Shown here piece after piece: positions 14,983 through 23,812 of a stretch of DNA of 64,000 nt. The stretch comes from Rhizobium sp. R634. GTDB lineage: Bacteria > Pseudomonadota > Alphaproteobacteria > Rhizobiales > Rhizobiaceae. The stretch is taken from the NCBI RefSeq assembly GCF_002211305.1, contig NZ_LOKW01000025.1, positions 124,001-188,000 of the forward strand, read 5' to 3'. The notes under the pieces are model-generated. The model worked only from the letters and a program-made list of their open reading frames with translations. It made no database searches and was not told the DNA's origin. The position numbers were made by a program, and so were the translations under genes. How positions within the stretch are numbered: the stretch's first letter is position 1; the number at the start of each line of letters is the position of its first letter.

Positions 14983-16419
14983 TTAATGCATCAGGCTCCA
15001 GAAGCCATGCTTCTTCCCATGTTGACGCTTCAGCTCGGTGACATAGGCGTCGTGAGGCTGGACGCTGCCGAAATCGTCGATATGAGGCGCTAGCGAGGCG
15101 CATTCCGCCAGATGGCGCGCGGCATGCCGGTAACGACTGGATCGGCCGTTGTCGAGGGCGAAGCCGATCATCGAGCGTAACAGCACGGTTGCCGCGAGCG
15201 GATGTTTCTCCTGCAGCATTTCGGCGGCCGAAGTCATCAGCTCGTAAAGGTCGCCGTCCAGTTCCGCCTGGCGCTTGAAGATGAGTTTCGCAGCTTCGGG
15301 CGGTAAGGGCCAGGCAAGGAAAAAGGCAAGGGCTCGATGAATATCCGGAAAATCTTGGGCGAAGGCGAATGCCTTCTCCTCGGCCTCGATGTCGTCGAAG
15401 TCGGCGAGCTTTCGCAGGAAAGCGCGAAGGTGCTCCCCGTTCAATGACTGCTCGAAGCATTGCCATCGATAGGCCTGCGCTTCCTCCCCCCGTCCGAGCG
15501 CTTCGAGCGTTTCGACGCGGGCTTCCTGCCATTCAAAAGGCATTTCGAACCGTCCCCGGTGATCGACGCCGTCCAAAATCCTCAATGCTTCCTCGGCGCG
15601 TCCAGCCAGGAGCAAGCGGTCGGAAATCGCGGTCGCGACCATCGGCGCCCTTAAGGTCTCTTCCGGCTGCTGGGCGATGAAGGCATCGACATCATCCTGG
15701 GCATCGGCGATTTCCTGCAGAGCGATGCGCGCCGCCAATTGCCGATGCTTTGCATAGATCTCGTTCTGGTAGATCGGTCCGCTGCCGCTCCAGCCGAGAA
15801 TTTCCCGGTCGTCGTCGAGAGGCTCCTCCTCCGGTTCGTTCAACCATTCCAGCAGAAGGCTCTTCAAACGCTCCAGGCCGTCCTTGCCCAGCGCCGGAAC
15901 CATCTCGGCGATCAGCGGATCATATTGGCCGTAGTCGTTATCCTGCAGCGCAGCGAAGATCCTGTCGGCAAGGACATCGATACCGATCCCCGCAGCCCTG
16001 GCGATGACGCCCGCGTCGGCGCATGCCTGATGGAATGTTTCGATGAACGCGCGGTCGCTGCTGTTGGATCGGTAGAATATCGAATCGGCAACGGCAAGGA
16101 ATTGCCAGATGAGGTCGAATGCTTCCTTCGGATCGTCGGCGGCCACGACGGTGACGATCGCAGATCGCTGTGTTTCAAGGTCCGCGTTGACGGTTTTTAC
16201 TTTATGCCATTCGATGACGCTCTGCGCTCGCGCGATGCTGCCGAGGCGCTTGCGGATCTCGCGCGCGACCTCGGTACTGCCCTGATTGCCGGCCAGTTCC
16301 ATGCGAAGCCGCCGTTTATGGGCGGCGCTGCCGGTGCTGATTTCGATCAGCAGTTCGGCGAGACGTTGCGCTCCGAGAGCTTCCAGGTTCTTCGCGTTGA
16401 GAGTTGTCTTTGCTGCCAT
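14983..16419 (-). CDS. DUF6880-like hypothetical protein
   Basis: 478 residues, soluble, mostly alpha-helical, with no signal peptide. The middle and C-terminal parts look like degenerate helical repeats. The ending HDAYVTELKRQHGKKHGFW suits a family found widely in alphaproteobacteria and listed as DUF6880, but the assignment is from memory of the pattern. The N-terminal ~40 residues (LAELLIEISTGSAAHKRRLRMEL) are the best conserved-looking part. No enzymatic motif was recognised and its function is unknown. It lies upstream of the DsbA-like gene in the same orientation. Confidence 0.7.
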   Translation of the reverse strand: MAAKTTLNAKNLEALGAQRLAELLIEISTGSAAHKRRLRMELAGNQGSTEVAREIRKRLGSIARAQSVIEWHKVKTVNADLETQRSAIVTVVAADDPKEAFDLIWQFLAVADSIFYRSNSSDRAFIETFHQACADAGVIARAAGIGIDVLADRIFAALQDNDYGQYDPLIAEMVPALGKDGLERLKSLLLEWLNEPEEEPLDDDREILGWSGSGPIYQNEIYAKHRQLAARIALQEIADAQDDVDAFIAQQPEETLRAPMVATAISDRLLLAGRAEEALRILDGVDHRGRFEMPFEWQEARVETLEALGRGEEAQAYRWQCFEQSLNGEHLRAFLRKLADFDDIEAEEKAFAFAQDFPDIHRALAFFLAWPLPPEAAKLIFKRQAELDGDLYELMTSAAEMLQEKHPLAATVLLRSMIGFALDNGRSSRYRHAARHLAECASLAPHIDDFGSVQPHDAYVTELKRQHGKKHGFWSLMH

Positions 16420-16659
16420 GGACCCCCGCTGTCGTTTCGCGCCGAGCCTAACTCGGTATTCACATCAGTCCAAGCTGCCGAGGGAGGAGTTGCCGGTATA
16501 TCGTATCGTGAATTCGTATGATTTTATCGGCGCTTAGTCTCGCTGAATCATGGCCGTTAGCCAAAAAATAACGCTGCCTCGTAACGACTCCTAAAGCCGG
16601 GTTTGTCACCTTGCTGGCTATCGATATTTGCTTCCAAATTTTTCGGCTGGGGTTTGTTT

Positions 16660-16914
16660 ATGAGTCACAATAGGGACGCCTGGGTCAGCCAGCGCGCTTA
16701 TTCGCTGTGGGAATCGGAAGGCCGGCCGGAGGGGCGTGGGGAAAGCCATTGGCTGCAGGCGCTCAAGGAATTCGAGCAGCTGGAGCTGACGAAGGCCTCG
16801 CCCGATGGAAATGATCTCATCGCCAAGCTGAAGGCAGCCGGGCGGCTGATGCGGATCTATGACGAGCCGGTCCCCGAAGTCGAAAACGAGCGGCAGCGAA
16901 AAGCAGCTCTTTAA
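16660..16914 (+). CDS. Small DUF2934-type protein
   Basis: 84 residues. The N-terminal part DAWVSQRAYSLWESEGRPEGRGESHWLQA matches the DUF2934 pattern of short rhizobial proteins (a helix, then W..EGRP.G....HW..A). The C-terminal half is charged. The start at 16660 is chosen over an upstream in-frame codon because the conserved motif begins about 7 residues later. It lacks membrane segments and its function is unknown. Confidence 0.75.
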   Translation: MSHNRDAWVSQRAYSLWESEGRPEGRGESHWLQALKEFEQLELTKASPDGNDLIAKLKAAGRLMRIYDEPVPEVENERQRKAAL

Positions 16915-16980
16915 GGCGATCTCAGCAAAGGTGCCGAGCGGTTTCCTGCCCGGATTGGCACAGAAGAGACCTGCCCGACG

Positions 16981-17625
16981 TTACTGGCGGGCGGCCCAGT
17001 TCAGGCCGCGGCGCAGGATCAGCGGCATATAGGGATGGTCGAATTCGGCGGCGACGTGGCCGAGAGCCGAATAGAAGATGCGGCCGGCGCCGAAATGGCG
17101 CTTGAAGACGACGGGCATCACGACATTGCGCGCCGCCGGGTCATAAGCGCCGGTAAAGGTCGTCGTCGCGAGGATTTCGACGCTCGGGTCGTAATGCAGA
17201 TAATATTGCTCCGAGTGATAGTCGAAGTCGGGAATGCCCTCCATGACGGGGTCTTCCTGGCGGGTGACGCCGACGTGGAAATCGATGATATTGCCGGGAT
17301 GGGCAACCCAAGTGACGCCGGAGACGTAACGGAAGGCGGCGCTTTCCTTGAAGGAGGTGGCGAGCGCGCCGTGATGGCCGGCGAGTCCCAGCCCGCCGCG
17401 CACCGCCTCGACAAGGGCGCTGGCATGGGGCTTTTCCAGCGTCTCGCCGGTAATGATGGGGACGAGAAGATCGGCCTTGGCGAGCTGAGGCGATGCGAAG
17501 ATGCCGAGATCGCCGGTCACTTCGACGGCGAAACCGTCCTCGCGCAGGAGCTCGGCGACGATGCCGGCGCATTGTTCCGGCTCATGGCCCTGCCAGCCGC
17601 CCCAGACGATGATCGCCTTCTTCAT
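16981..17625 (-). CDS. ThuA-like domain protein
   Basis: 214 residues of the ThuA family (glutamine-amidotransferase-like fold): KAIIVWGGWQGHEPEQC at the start, VRGGLGLAGHHGA, TWVAHPGNIIDFHV, and RNVVMPVVFKRHFGAGRIFYSALGH near the end. ThuA members act in trehalose or other sugar catabolism in rhizobia, but the exact reaction is not settled. The ATG at 17625 has GGAGGG upstream. No sugar operon accompanies it; it is divergent from galE, separated by 216 bp. Confidence 0.85.
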   Translation of the reverse strand: MKKAIIVWGGWQGHEPEQCAGIVAELLREDGFAVEVTGDLGIFASPQLAKADLLVPIITGETLEKPHASALVEAVRGGLGLAGHHGALATSFKESAAFRYVSGVTWVAHPGNIIDFHVGVTRQEDPVMEGIPDFDYHSEQYYLHYDPSVEILATTTFTGAYDPAARNVVMPVVFKRHFGAGRIFYSALGHVAAEFDHPYMPLILRRGLNWAARQ

Positions 17626-17841
17626 GTCGTGCCCTCCGCGCAAATCATTCTTCGCCCACTAGATCAGACGATTATGCAAATCACGCGAATTATGCGCCAA
17701 GGCTCGCAGCAGCGGCGTTGGTCGGGAGCTCTTCGGTATTCGACGTATTGTCCGTTCAAGCGGATTGAAGTTCCTTCTTTTTATTGACGTGTATCTCGTC
17801 TAGGTTCCGCCTATCTCTCATTGAATTTGCAAGGATGGTGC

Positions 17842-18825
17842 ATGGCAGGTGAAACGGTTCTTGTGGTCGGCGGCGCCGGCTATATCGGCTCGCATACGTG
17901 TCTCGACCTGGCGAACAAGGGCTATAAGCCTGTCGTCTTCGACAATTTTTCGAACGGCCATCGCGAGTTCGTCAAATGGGGGCCGGCCGAAGAAGGCGAT
18001 ATTCGCGACCGCGCCCGGCTGGACGAGGTGCTCGCCGAGCACAAGCCGGCGGCGATCCTGCATTTCGCGGCGCTGATCGAGGTTGGCGAATCGGTCAAGG
18101 ATCCGGTTTCCTTCTACGAGAACAATGTGATCGGCACTCTGACGCTGCTTTCGGCGGCGCAGGCGGCCGGGATCAACGCCTTCGTCTTCTCCTCCACCTG
18201 CGCGACCTACGGCCTGCCGCAGAGCGTGCCGCTCGACGAGACGCATCGGCAAGTGCCGATCAATCCCTACGGCCGGACGAAATATATCGTCGAGCAGGCG
18301 CTCGCCGATTACGACCAGTATAAGAGCCTGCGCTCGGTGGTGCTGCGCTACTTCAATGCGGCCGGCGCCGATTTCGAGGGCCGGATCGGCGAGTGGCATC
18401 AGCCGGAAACCCATGCGATCCCGCTGGCGATCGATGCGGCGCTCGGCCGCCGCCAGGGCTTCAAGGTGTTCGGCAGCGATTACGAGACGCGCGACGGCAC
18501 CTGCGTGCGCGACTATATTCATGTGCTCGACCTTGCCGATGCGCATGTGCGTGCCGTCGAATATCTGCTCAACGGCGGAGAGTCCGTCGCGCTCAACCTC
18601 GGCACCGGCACCGGCACGACGGTCAAGGAATTGCTCGGCGCGATCGAGGACGTGTCGAACAGGCCTTTCCCGGTCGAATATATCGGCCGTCGCGAGGGCG
18701 ATTCGCACACGCTGGTTGCCAATAACGACAAGGCGCGTGATGTGCTCGGCTGGGTGCCGCAGTATGATCTCTCTCAGATCATCCGCTCCGCCTGGGACTG
18801 GCATGCAAAATCCAACCAGCATTGA
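17842..18825 (+). CDS. galE: UDP-glucose 4-epimerase (GalE/ExoB)
   Basis: 327 residues of the short-chain dehydrogenase superfamily. It has the NAD-binding GGAGYIGSHT near residue 10, the catalytic serine region SSTCATYG and the YGRTK catalytic Tyr-Lys pair. It interconverts UDP-glucose and UDP-galactose, supplying galactose for exopolysaccharide and LPS; rhizobial orthologues are often called exoB. The ATG at 17842 follows AAGGATGG. Its 3' end overlaps the next gene by 23 bp in another frame. Confidence 0.93.
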   Translation: MAGETVLVVGGAGYIGSHTCLDLANKGYKPVVFDNFSNGHREFVKWGPAEEGDIRDRARLDEVLAEHKPAAILHFAALIEVGESVKDPVSFYENNVIGTLTLLSAAQAAGINAFVFSSTCATYGLPQSVPLDETHRQVPINPYGRTKYIVEQALADYDQYKSLRSVVLRYFNAAGADFEGRIGEWHQPETHAIPLAIDAALGRRQGFKVFGSDYETRDGTCVRDYIHVLDLADAHVRAVEYLLNGGESVALNLGTGTGTTVKELLGAIEDVSNRPFPVEYIGRREGDSHTLVANNDKARDVLGWVPQYDLSQIIRSAWDWHAKSNQH

Positions 18826-20362
18826 GCCAACCGGAATTGAAACGGGCCGCGGGCCGAACGTTCTGCTGATCACGGCGGATCAGTGGCGCGGCGACTGCCT
18901 GTCTTCCCTAGACCATGCTTGCGTGAAAACGCCTGCCGTCGATGCGTTGGCGCGGGAAGGCACGCTATTCCGGCGGCACTATGCCGGGGCGGCACCCTGC
19001 TCGCCGGCGCGGGCGACACTTTATACCGGCCTCTACCAGATGAACCATCGCGTCTGCCGCAATGGTTCGCCGCTCGATGCCCGCTTCGACAATCTGGCCC
19101 TGGCGGCGCGGCGGGCCGGATACGACCCGACGCTGTTCGGCTATACCGACACCGCTCCCGATCCGCGCGGCATGGATGCCAATGATCCGCACCTGACGAC
19201 CTATGAAGGTCTACTGCCGGGCTTCACCGCCCGCCAGCTTCTGCCGGAGCATGAGAGGCAGTGGCTCTCCTGGCTCAGGTCCCGCGGCCATGCCGATGCC
19301 GTCAGCCGCGACATCCATATTCCGGTCGGCGCAGAGCCGGGAGAAATCTCCGATGCGGCGCCGGCCTATTCGCGTGACGAGACGCAGACGGCTTTCCTGG
19401 CCGGCGAATTCATCCGCTGGATGGGCGAACAGGACAGGCCGTGGTTCGCGCATGTCTCTTTCCTGCGTCCGCATCCGCCATTTTCCGTGCCGGAACCGTT
19501 CAACCGGATGTTCAGGCCGGGTGACGGACCGGCTTTTGCCCGCGCAGCAGACGCCCAGGCGGAAGAGGACAGTCACCTTTATTTCGCCTATGCCATGCCG
19601 CGCTCCGACAAAGGCAGCTTCGTCTATGGCGCAACGGGGCCGCTCAGCGGCTGGAATGCCGAGGATTTCGCGGCGATCCGGGCGATTTATTACGGCATGA
19701 TAGCGGAGGTCGACGACCAGCTCGGCCGCATCTGGCAGGCCCTGAAGGACGCGGGCGCCTGGGAGAATACGCTCGTCGTCTTTACCTCCGACCACGCCGA
19801 GATGGCGGGCGATCACTGGACGCTGGGGAAGGGCGGCTTCTTCGACGGCAGCTATCATATTCCGCTGGTCATTCGCGATCCCGCAAGCGGTGCCGCAGGC
19901 GGGGTTGTCGACGATTTCACCAGCGCCGCCGATATTTTTCCGACCCTTTGCCAAAGGCTCGGCATCGATGCAAAGAACGGCCTCGATGGCCGGTCGCTCA
20001 TGCCGTTCGTCCAGGGCGGGCGCGCCGAGGCCTGGCGGGACGCGGCATTCTGGGAATTCGATTTCCGCGACATCGCCGGCAGCGATGCGGAGCGCCATTT
20101 CGGCATCGGCTCCAACGAATGCAATCTCGCAGTGATCCGCGATTCCAGGTTCAAATATGTGCATTTCACCGCGCTGCCGCCGCTGCTCTTCGATCTCCGC
20201 GAGGATCCCATGGAGCTGAACAATATTGCGGCGGATCCGGCCTATGCGGCGGTGCGGCTTGCCTATGCCGAAAAGCTGCTCTCGCTGAAGGCGCGGCATC
20301 TCGACCAAACGCTCGCCTATACCGAGCTGACGGAAAGAGGGCCGGTGATCCGCCGGCCCTGA
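18803..20362 (+). CDS. Sulfatase family hydrolase (type I, Cys-type)
   Basis: 519 residues of the alkaline-phosphatase superfamily. It has an N-terminal metal-binding strand NVLLITADQWRGD, the sulfatase signature CSPARATLYTG (Cys66, the residue converted to formylglycine) and a distal metal site VFTSDHAEMAGDH. There is no signal peptide, so it appears cytoplasmic. It could cleave a sulfate, phosphonate or phosphate ester; choline-sulfatase-like and phosphonate monoester hydrolase-like proteins share this layout. It starts 23 bp inside galE, suggesting coupled translation. No formylglycine-generating enzyme is visible in the window. Confidence 0.88.
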   Translation: MQNPTSIEPTGIETGRGPNVLLITADQWRGDCLSSLDHACVKTPAVDALAREGTLFRRHYAGAAPCSPARATLYTGLYQMNHRVCRNGSPLDARFDNLALAARRAGYDPTLFGYTDTAPDPRGMDANDPHLTTYEGLLPGFTARQLLPEHERQWLSWLRSRGHADAVSRDIHIPVGAEPGEISDAAPAYSRDETQTAFLAGEFIRWMGEQDRPWFAHVSFLRPHPPFSVPEPFNRMFRPGDGPAFARAADAQAEEDSHLYFAYAMPRSDKGSFVYGATGPLSGWNAEDFAAIRAIYYGMIAEVDDQLGRIWQALKDAGAWENTLVVFTSDHAEMAGDHWTLGKGGFFDGSYHIPLVIRDPASGAAGGVVDDFTSAADIFPTLCQRLGIDAKNGLDGRSLMPFVQGGRAEAWRDAAFWEFDFRDIAGSDAERHFGIGSNECNLAVIRDSRFKYVHFTALPPLLFDLREDPMELNNIAADPAYAAVRLAYAEKLLSLKARHLDQTLAYTELTERGPVIRRP

Positions 20363-20377
20363 TATTACCGTGTCAGA

Positions 20378-20875
20378 TCAGCCGAGATAATCGCGCTTGC
20401 CGACCGGTGCGCCCTGGTTGCGCAGGATCGCATGGGCCGTCGCGACGTGGAAATAGAAATTCGGCAGGGCGAAGGTGGCGATATATTCGTCGCCCGGCAG
20501 CACGATGCCGCTCTTGCCCGGCAGGGTGATCTCACGGCTTTCCGCGCCATCAAGAGCTTCGGCGGAGAAGCCGGCGAGATAGGCTTCGGTCTTTGCAAGC
20601 CGCTCGCGCAGTTCCTCGATCGTCTTCTCATTATCCTCGAATTTTGGCGCTTCCGTCGCTGTCAGCCGGGAGAGCGCAAATTTGGCGGTGTCGCTGGCGC
20701 GCTGATATTGGCCGGAAAATGGCAGCATGTCGGGCGCAAGGCGGGCGGAAACCAAAATGGCAGGATCGATATTCTTTTCCCGCGCATAGGCTTCGGCCTT
20801 GTCGAGATAGGTTTTCAGGCTGGCAAGCCCGCGCTGAAACATGGGAACGGTGAGGCGATAGATCGAAATGGACAT
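20378..20875 (-). CDS. DUF1993 family protein
   Basis: 165 residues matching DUF1993 (SIYRLTVPMFQRGLASLKTYLDKAEAYA at the start, then ARLAPDMLPFSGQYQRASDTAKFALSRL, and PNFYFHVATAHAILRNQG near the end). The four-helix arrangement and the conserved His resemble the DinB-like superfamily, but no function is established. It converges with the sulfatase, 15 bp apart, and is divergent from the sugar ABC operon. Confidence 0.88.
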   Translation of the reverse strand: MSISIYRLTVPMFQRGLASLKTYLDKAEAYAREKNIDPAILVSARLAPDMLPFSGQYQRASDTAKFALSRLTATEAPKFEDNEKTIEELRERLAKTEAYLAGFSAEALDGAESREITLPGKSGIVLPGDEYIATFALPNFYFHVATAHAILRNQGAPVGKRDYLG

Positions 20876-21238
20876 CAGTCCTGTCTCCAAAATTCTCAAA
20901 TGATCGGACCGCAGCGAGAGGCCGAAGGCCTGAGCTGGCCGCGATCCCGCATAGATGGAGGCGGCCCTTGTGTTTCACAATGGAGGGAATGTCATCGATG
21001 GTCGCGAGGCTGGGTTACCACGCAGCCGTCCGTGTCTCATCGCCGCTAAAGAGACTTGACGCCGTTCCCAGAAAATGGAATGAATATTCCGCAGAACAAA
21101 TTTTACGGTTTGTTTGTTCCGTTTTGCGGAGTGCCACGGGAGAGGTGGTGCATGCAGGGGATGCAGCTCTCAGGGCAAATAACCTGGAGCTCCGGCGTGA
21201 GGAGGGTGCAGCCGGGCACCATTTGTGGAGGAAGTGAA
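20876..21238 (+). promoter_or_regulatory. Control region of the CUT2 sugar ABC operon
   Basis: 363 bp with no gene. Two adjacent inverted repeats stand out: GGAAT-GAAT-ATTCC (21077-21090) and GAACAAA-N12-TTTGTTC (21094-21119). TTGACG at 21056-21061 could be a -35 box just upstream, which would place both palindromes in repressor position. No regulator gene is adjacent. Confidence 0.5.
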
Positions 21239-22168
21239 ATGAAAAAGTTTATCCTGGGCACTGCGATGGCGCTCGTCATGTCGACGGCGGCCCACGCGGA
21301 GACGGTTGGCGTGTCGATGGCGAAGTTCGACGACAACTTCCTGACCGTTCTGCGCAATGGCATGACCGATTATGCAAAGACGCTGAACGGCGTCACGCTG
21401 CAGGTGGAAGACGCGCAGAACGACGTTTCCAAGCAGCAGAGCCAGATCCAGAACTTCATCGCCTCCAAGGTCGATGCGATCATCGTCAACCCTGTCGATA
21501 CCGATGCGACGACGGCAATGTCGAAGCTCGCGGCCGATGCCGGCATTCCGCTGGTTTACGTCAACCGCCAGCCGGTCAACGTCGACACGCTGCCGGAAAA
21601 GCAGGCTTTCGTCGCTTCCAACGAGCAGGAATCCGGCACGCTGGAAACCAAGGAAATTTGCCGCATTCTCGGCGGCAAGGGCAAGGCTGTCGTCATCATG
21701 GGCGAGCTTTCCAACCAGGCTGCGCGCATGCGGACCCAGGACATTCATGACGTCGTCAAGACCGACGAGTGCAAGGGCATCGAGATCGTCGAAGAGCAGA
21801 CGGCCAACTGGGATCGCACCCAGGGCGCCGACCTGATGACCAACTGGCTCTCCAGCGGCATCGAATTCGACGCTGTGATCTCTAACAATGACGAAATGGC
21901 GATCGGCGCCATCCAGGCGCTGAAGGCTGCCGGCAAGGACATGACCAAGGTCGTCGTCGGCGGCGTCGACGCCACGCAGGACGCGCTTGCCGCCATGCAG
22001 GCAGGCGACCTTGACGTCACCGTCTTCCAGGACGCTGCCGGCCAGGGCAAGGGCGCGCTCGATACGGCGCTCAAGATTGCCAAGGGCGAAAAGGTCGAGA
22101 AGAAGGTCTACATCCCCTTCCAGCTCGTCACGCCTGAAAACGTCAAGGACTTCGTCGCCAAGAACTGA
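21239..22168 (+). CDS. Sugar ABC transporter substrate-binding protein (CUT2, rhizopine/inositol-like)
   Basis: 309 residues with a signal peptide (cleavage near AAHAE, residue ~20) and a periplasmic-binding-protein type 1 fold. Features include VDAIIVNPVDTDATTAMSKL, QESGTLETKEIC, NNDEMAIGAIQALKAAG and VVVGGVDATQDAL. It resembles the RbsB/MocB/IbpA group that binds ribose, rhizopine or myo-inositol. Inositol-type is the best guess for a rhizobial chromosomal copy, but the ligand is not proven. The ATG at 21239 follows GGAGGAAG. It is the first gene of a three-gene operon. Confidence 0.88.
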   Translation: MKKFILGTAMALVMSTAAHAETVGVSMAKFDDNFLTVLRNGMTDYAKTLNGVTLQVEDAQNDVSKQQSQIQNFIASKVDAIIVNPVDTDATTAMSKLAADAGIPLVYVNRQPVNVDTLPEKQAFVASNEQESGTLETKEICRILGGKGKAVVIMGELSNQAARMRTQDIHDVVKTDECKGIEIVEEQTANWDRTQGADLMTNWLSSGIEFDAVISNNDEMAIGAIQALKAAGKDMTKVVVGGVDATQDALAAMQAGDLDVTVFQDAAGQGKGALDTALKIAKGEKVEKKVYIPFQLVTPENVKDFVAKN

Positions 22169-22237
22169 GGCGAACGCCAAGCAGGATGCGGGCTCGGCCC
22201 GCATCCTTTCAGCCTGTCCGTATCCGGAGGAGATGAT

Positions 22238-23779
22238 ATGGCCGTCAGCCCGACAACCATGGCAGCCGTGCGCGCAAGCGGCGCGGTTCCGAATGCGGAA
22301 TATCTCTTGAGCGCCGAGGGCGTTCGCAAGGAATTTCCAGGCGTCGTCGCACTCGACGACGTGCAGTTCCGGCTGAAGCGCGCCTCTGTGCATGCGCTGA
22401 TGGGTGAAAACGGCGCCGGCAAATCGACGCTGATGAAGATCCTCGCCGGCATCTATACGCCCGACAAGGGCGATATCCGCCTCAAGGGCGTCGACATCCG
22501 GCTGAAATCCCCGCTCGACGCGCTGGAGAACGGCATTGCCATGATCCATCAGGAACTGAATCTGATGCCGTTCATGACGGTCGCGGAAAATATCTGGATC
22601 CGCCGCGAGCCGAAGAACCGTTTCGGCTTCGTCGATCATGGCGCGATGCGCCGCATGACCGAGGAGCTGTTTGCCCGGCTCAACATCGCGCTCGATCCGG
22701 AAATCGAAGTCCGCCACCTGTCGGTCGCAAACCGGCAGATGGTCGAGATCGCCAAGGCGGTTTCCTATAATTCCGACGTCCTCATCATGGACGAGCCGAC
22801 ATCGGCGTTGACCGAGCGCGAGGTCGAGCATCTTTTCCGCATCATCCGCGATCTCAGGTCCCAGGGCATCGGCATCGTCTACATCACCCACAAGATGAAC
22901 GAGCTCTTCGAAATCGCCGACGAGTTCTCCGTCTTTCGCGACGGCCGCTATATCGGCACGCATGCCTCGACCGAGGTCACCCGCGACGACATCATCCGAA
23001 TGATGGTCGGGCGCGAGATCACCCAGATGTTTCCGAAGGAAGAAGTGCCGATCGGCGAGGTCGTGCTCTCCGTCAAGGATCTCTGTCTCAACGGCGTCTT
23101 CCGCGACGTTTCCTTCGAAGTGAGGGCCGGCGAGATCCTCGGCGTGGCCGGCCTCGTCGGCTCCGGGCGGTCGAACGTGGCCGAAACGCTTTTCGGCGTG
23201 ACGCCGGCAAGCTCCGGTTCGGTCGAACTCTTCGGCAAGCCGGTGAACATTGCCTCGCCGACCGACGCCATCCGCCACCAGATGGCGTTCCTGACGGAAG
23301 ACCGGAAGGATACCGGCTGCTTGCTGATCCTCGATATTCTCGAAAACATGCAGATCGCCGTTCTGCAGGACAGATATGTCAAGGGCGGCTTCGTGCAGCA
23401 GGGCGCGCTCGAGGCGACCTGCGAAGACATGGCGAAGAGGCTGCGCGTCAAGACGCCCAACCTCTACGAACGCGTGGAGAATCTTTCGGGCGGCAATCAG
23501 CAGAAAGTGCTGATCGGGCGTTGGCTGCTCACCCATCCGAAGATCCTGATCCTCGACGAGCCGACGCGCGGCATCGACGTCGGGGCCAAGGCCGAAATCC
23601 ACCGCCTGGTCACCGAAATGGCGCGCAACGGCGTGGCGATCATCATGATCTCGTCCGAAATGCCCGAAGTGCTCGGGATGAGCGACCGCATCATGGTCAT
23701 GCATGAAGGCCGAGTGACCGGTTTCCTCAATCGCGATGAAGCAACGCAGATCAAGGTGATGGAGCTGGCTGCGCGGTGA
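22238..23779 (+). CDS. Sugar ABC transporter ATP-binding protein (CUT2, duplicated ABC)
   Basis: 513 residues with two fused ABC domains, as in RbsA/MglA. The N-terminal half has Walker A GENGAGKST and Walker B VLIMDEPTSAL. The C-terminal half has a degenerate Walker A (GLVGSGRSN), signature LSGGNQQKVLIGRWL and ILILDEPTRGID. A degenerate second P-loop is normal for CUT2 ATPases. It follows the binding protein by 69 bp. Confidence 0.95.
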   Translation: MAVSPTTMAAVRASGAVPNAEYLLSAEGVRKEFPGVVALDDVQFRLKRASVHALMGENGAGKSTLMKILAGIYTPDKGDIRLKGVDIRLKSPLDALENGIAMIHQELNLMPFMTVAENIWIRREPKNRFGFVDHGAMRRMTEELFARLNIALDPEIEVRHLSVANRQMVEIAKAVSYNSDVLIMDEPTSALTEREVEHLFRIIRDLRSQGIGIVYITHKMNELFEIADEFSVFRDGRYIGTHASTEVTRDDIIRMMVGREITQMFPKEEVPIGEVVLSVKDLCLNGVFRDVSFEVRAGEILGVAGLVGSGRSNVAETLFGVTPASSGSVELFGKPVNIASPTDAIRHQMAFLTEDRKDTGCLLILDILENMQIAVLQDRYVKGGFVQQGALEATCEDMAKRLRVKTPNLYERVENLSGGNQQKVLIGRWLLTHPKILILDEPTRGIDVGAKAEIHRLVTEMARNGVAIIMISSEMPEVLGMSDRIMVMHEGRVTGFLNRDEATQIKVMELAAR

Positions 23780-23812
23780 CGCGCCGCCTGTGATCGCCCA
23801 AGGGAGGTTGAC

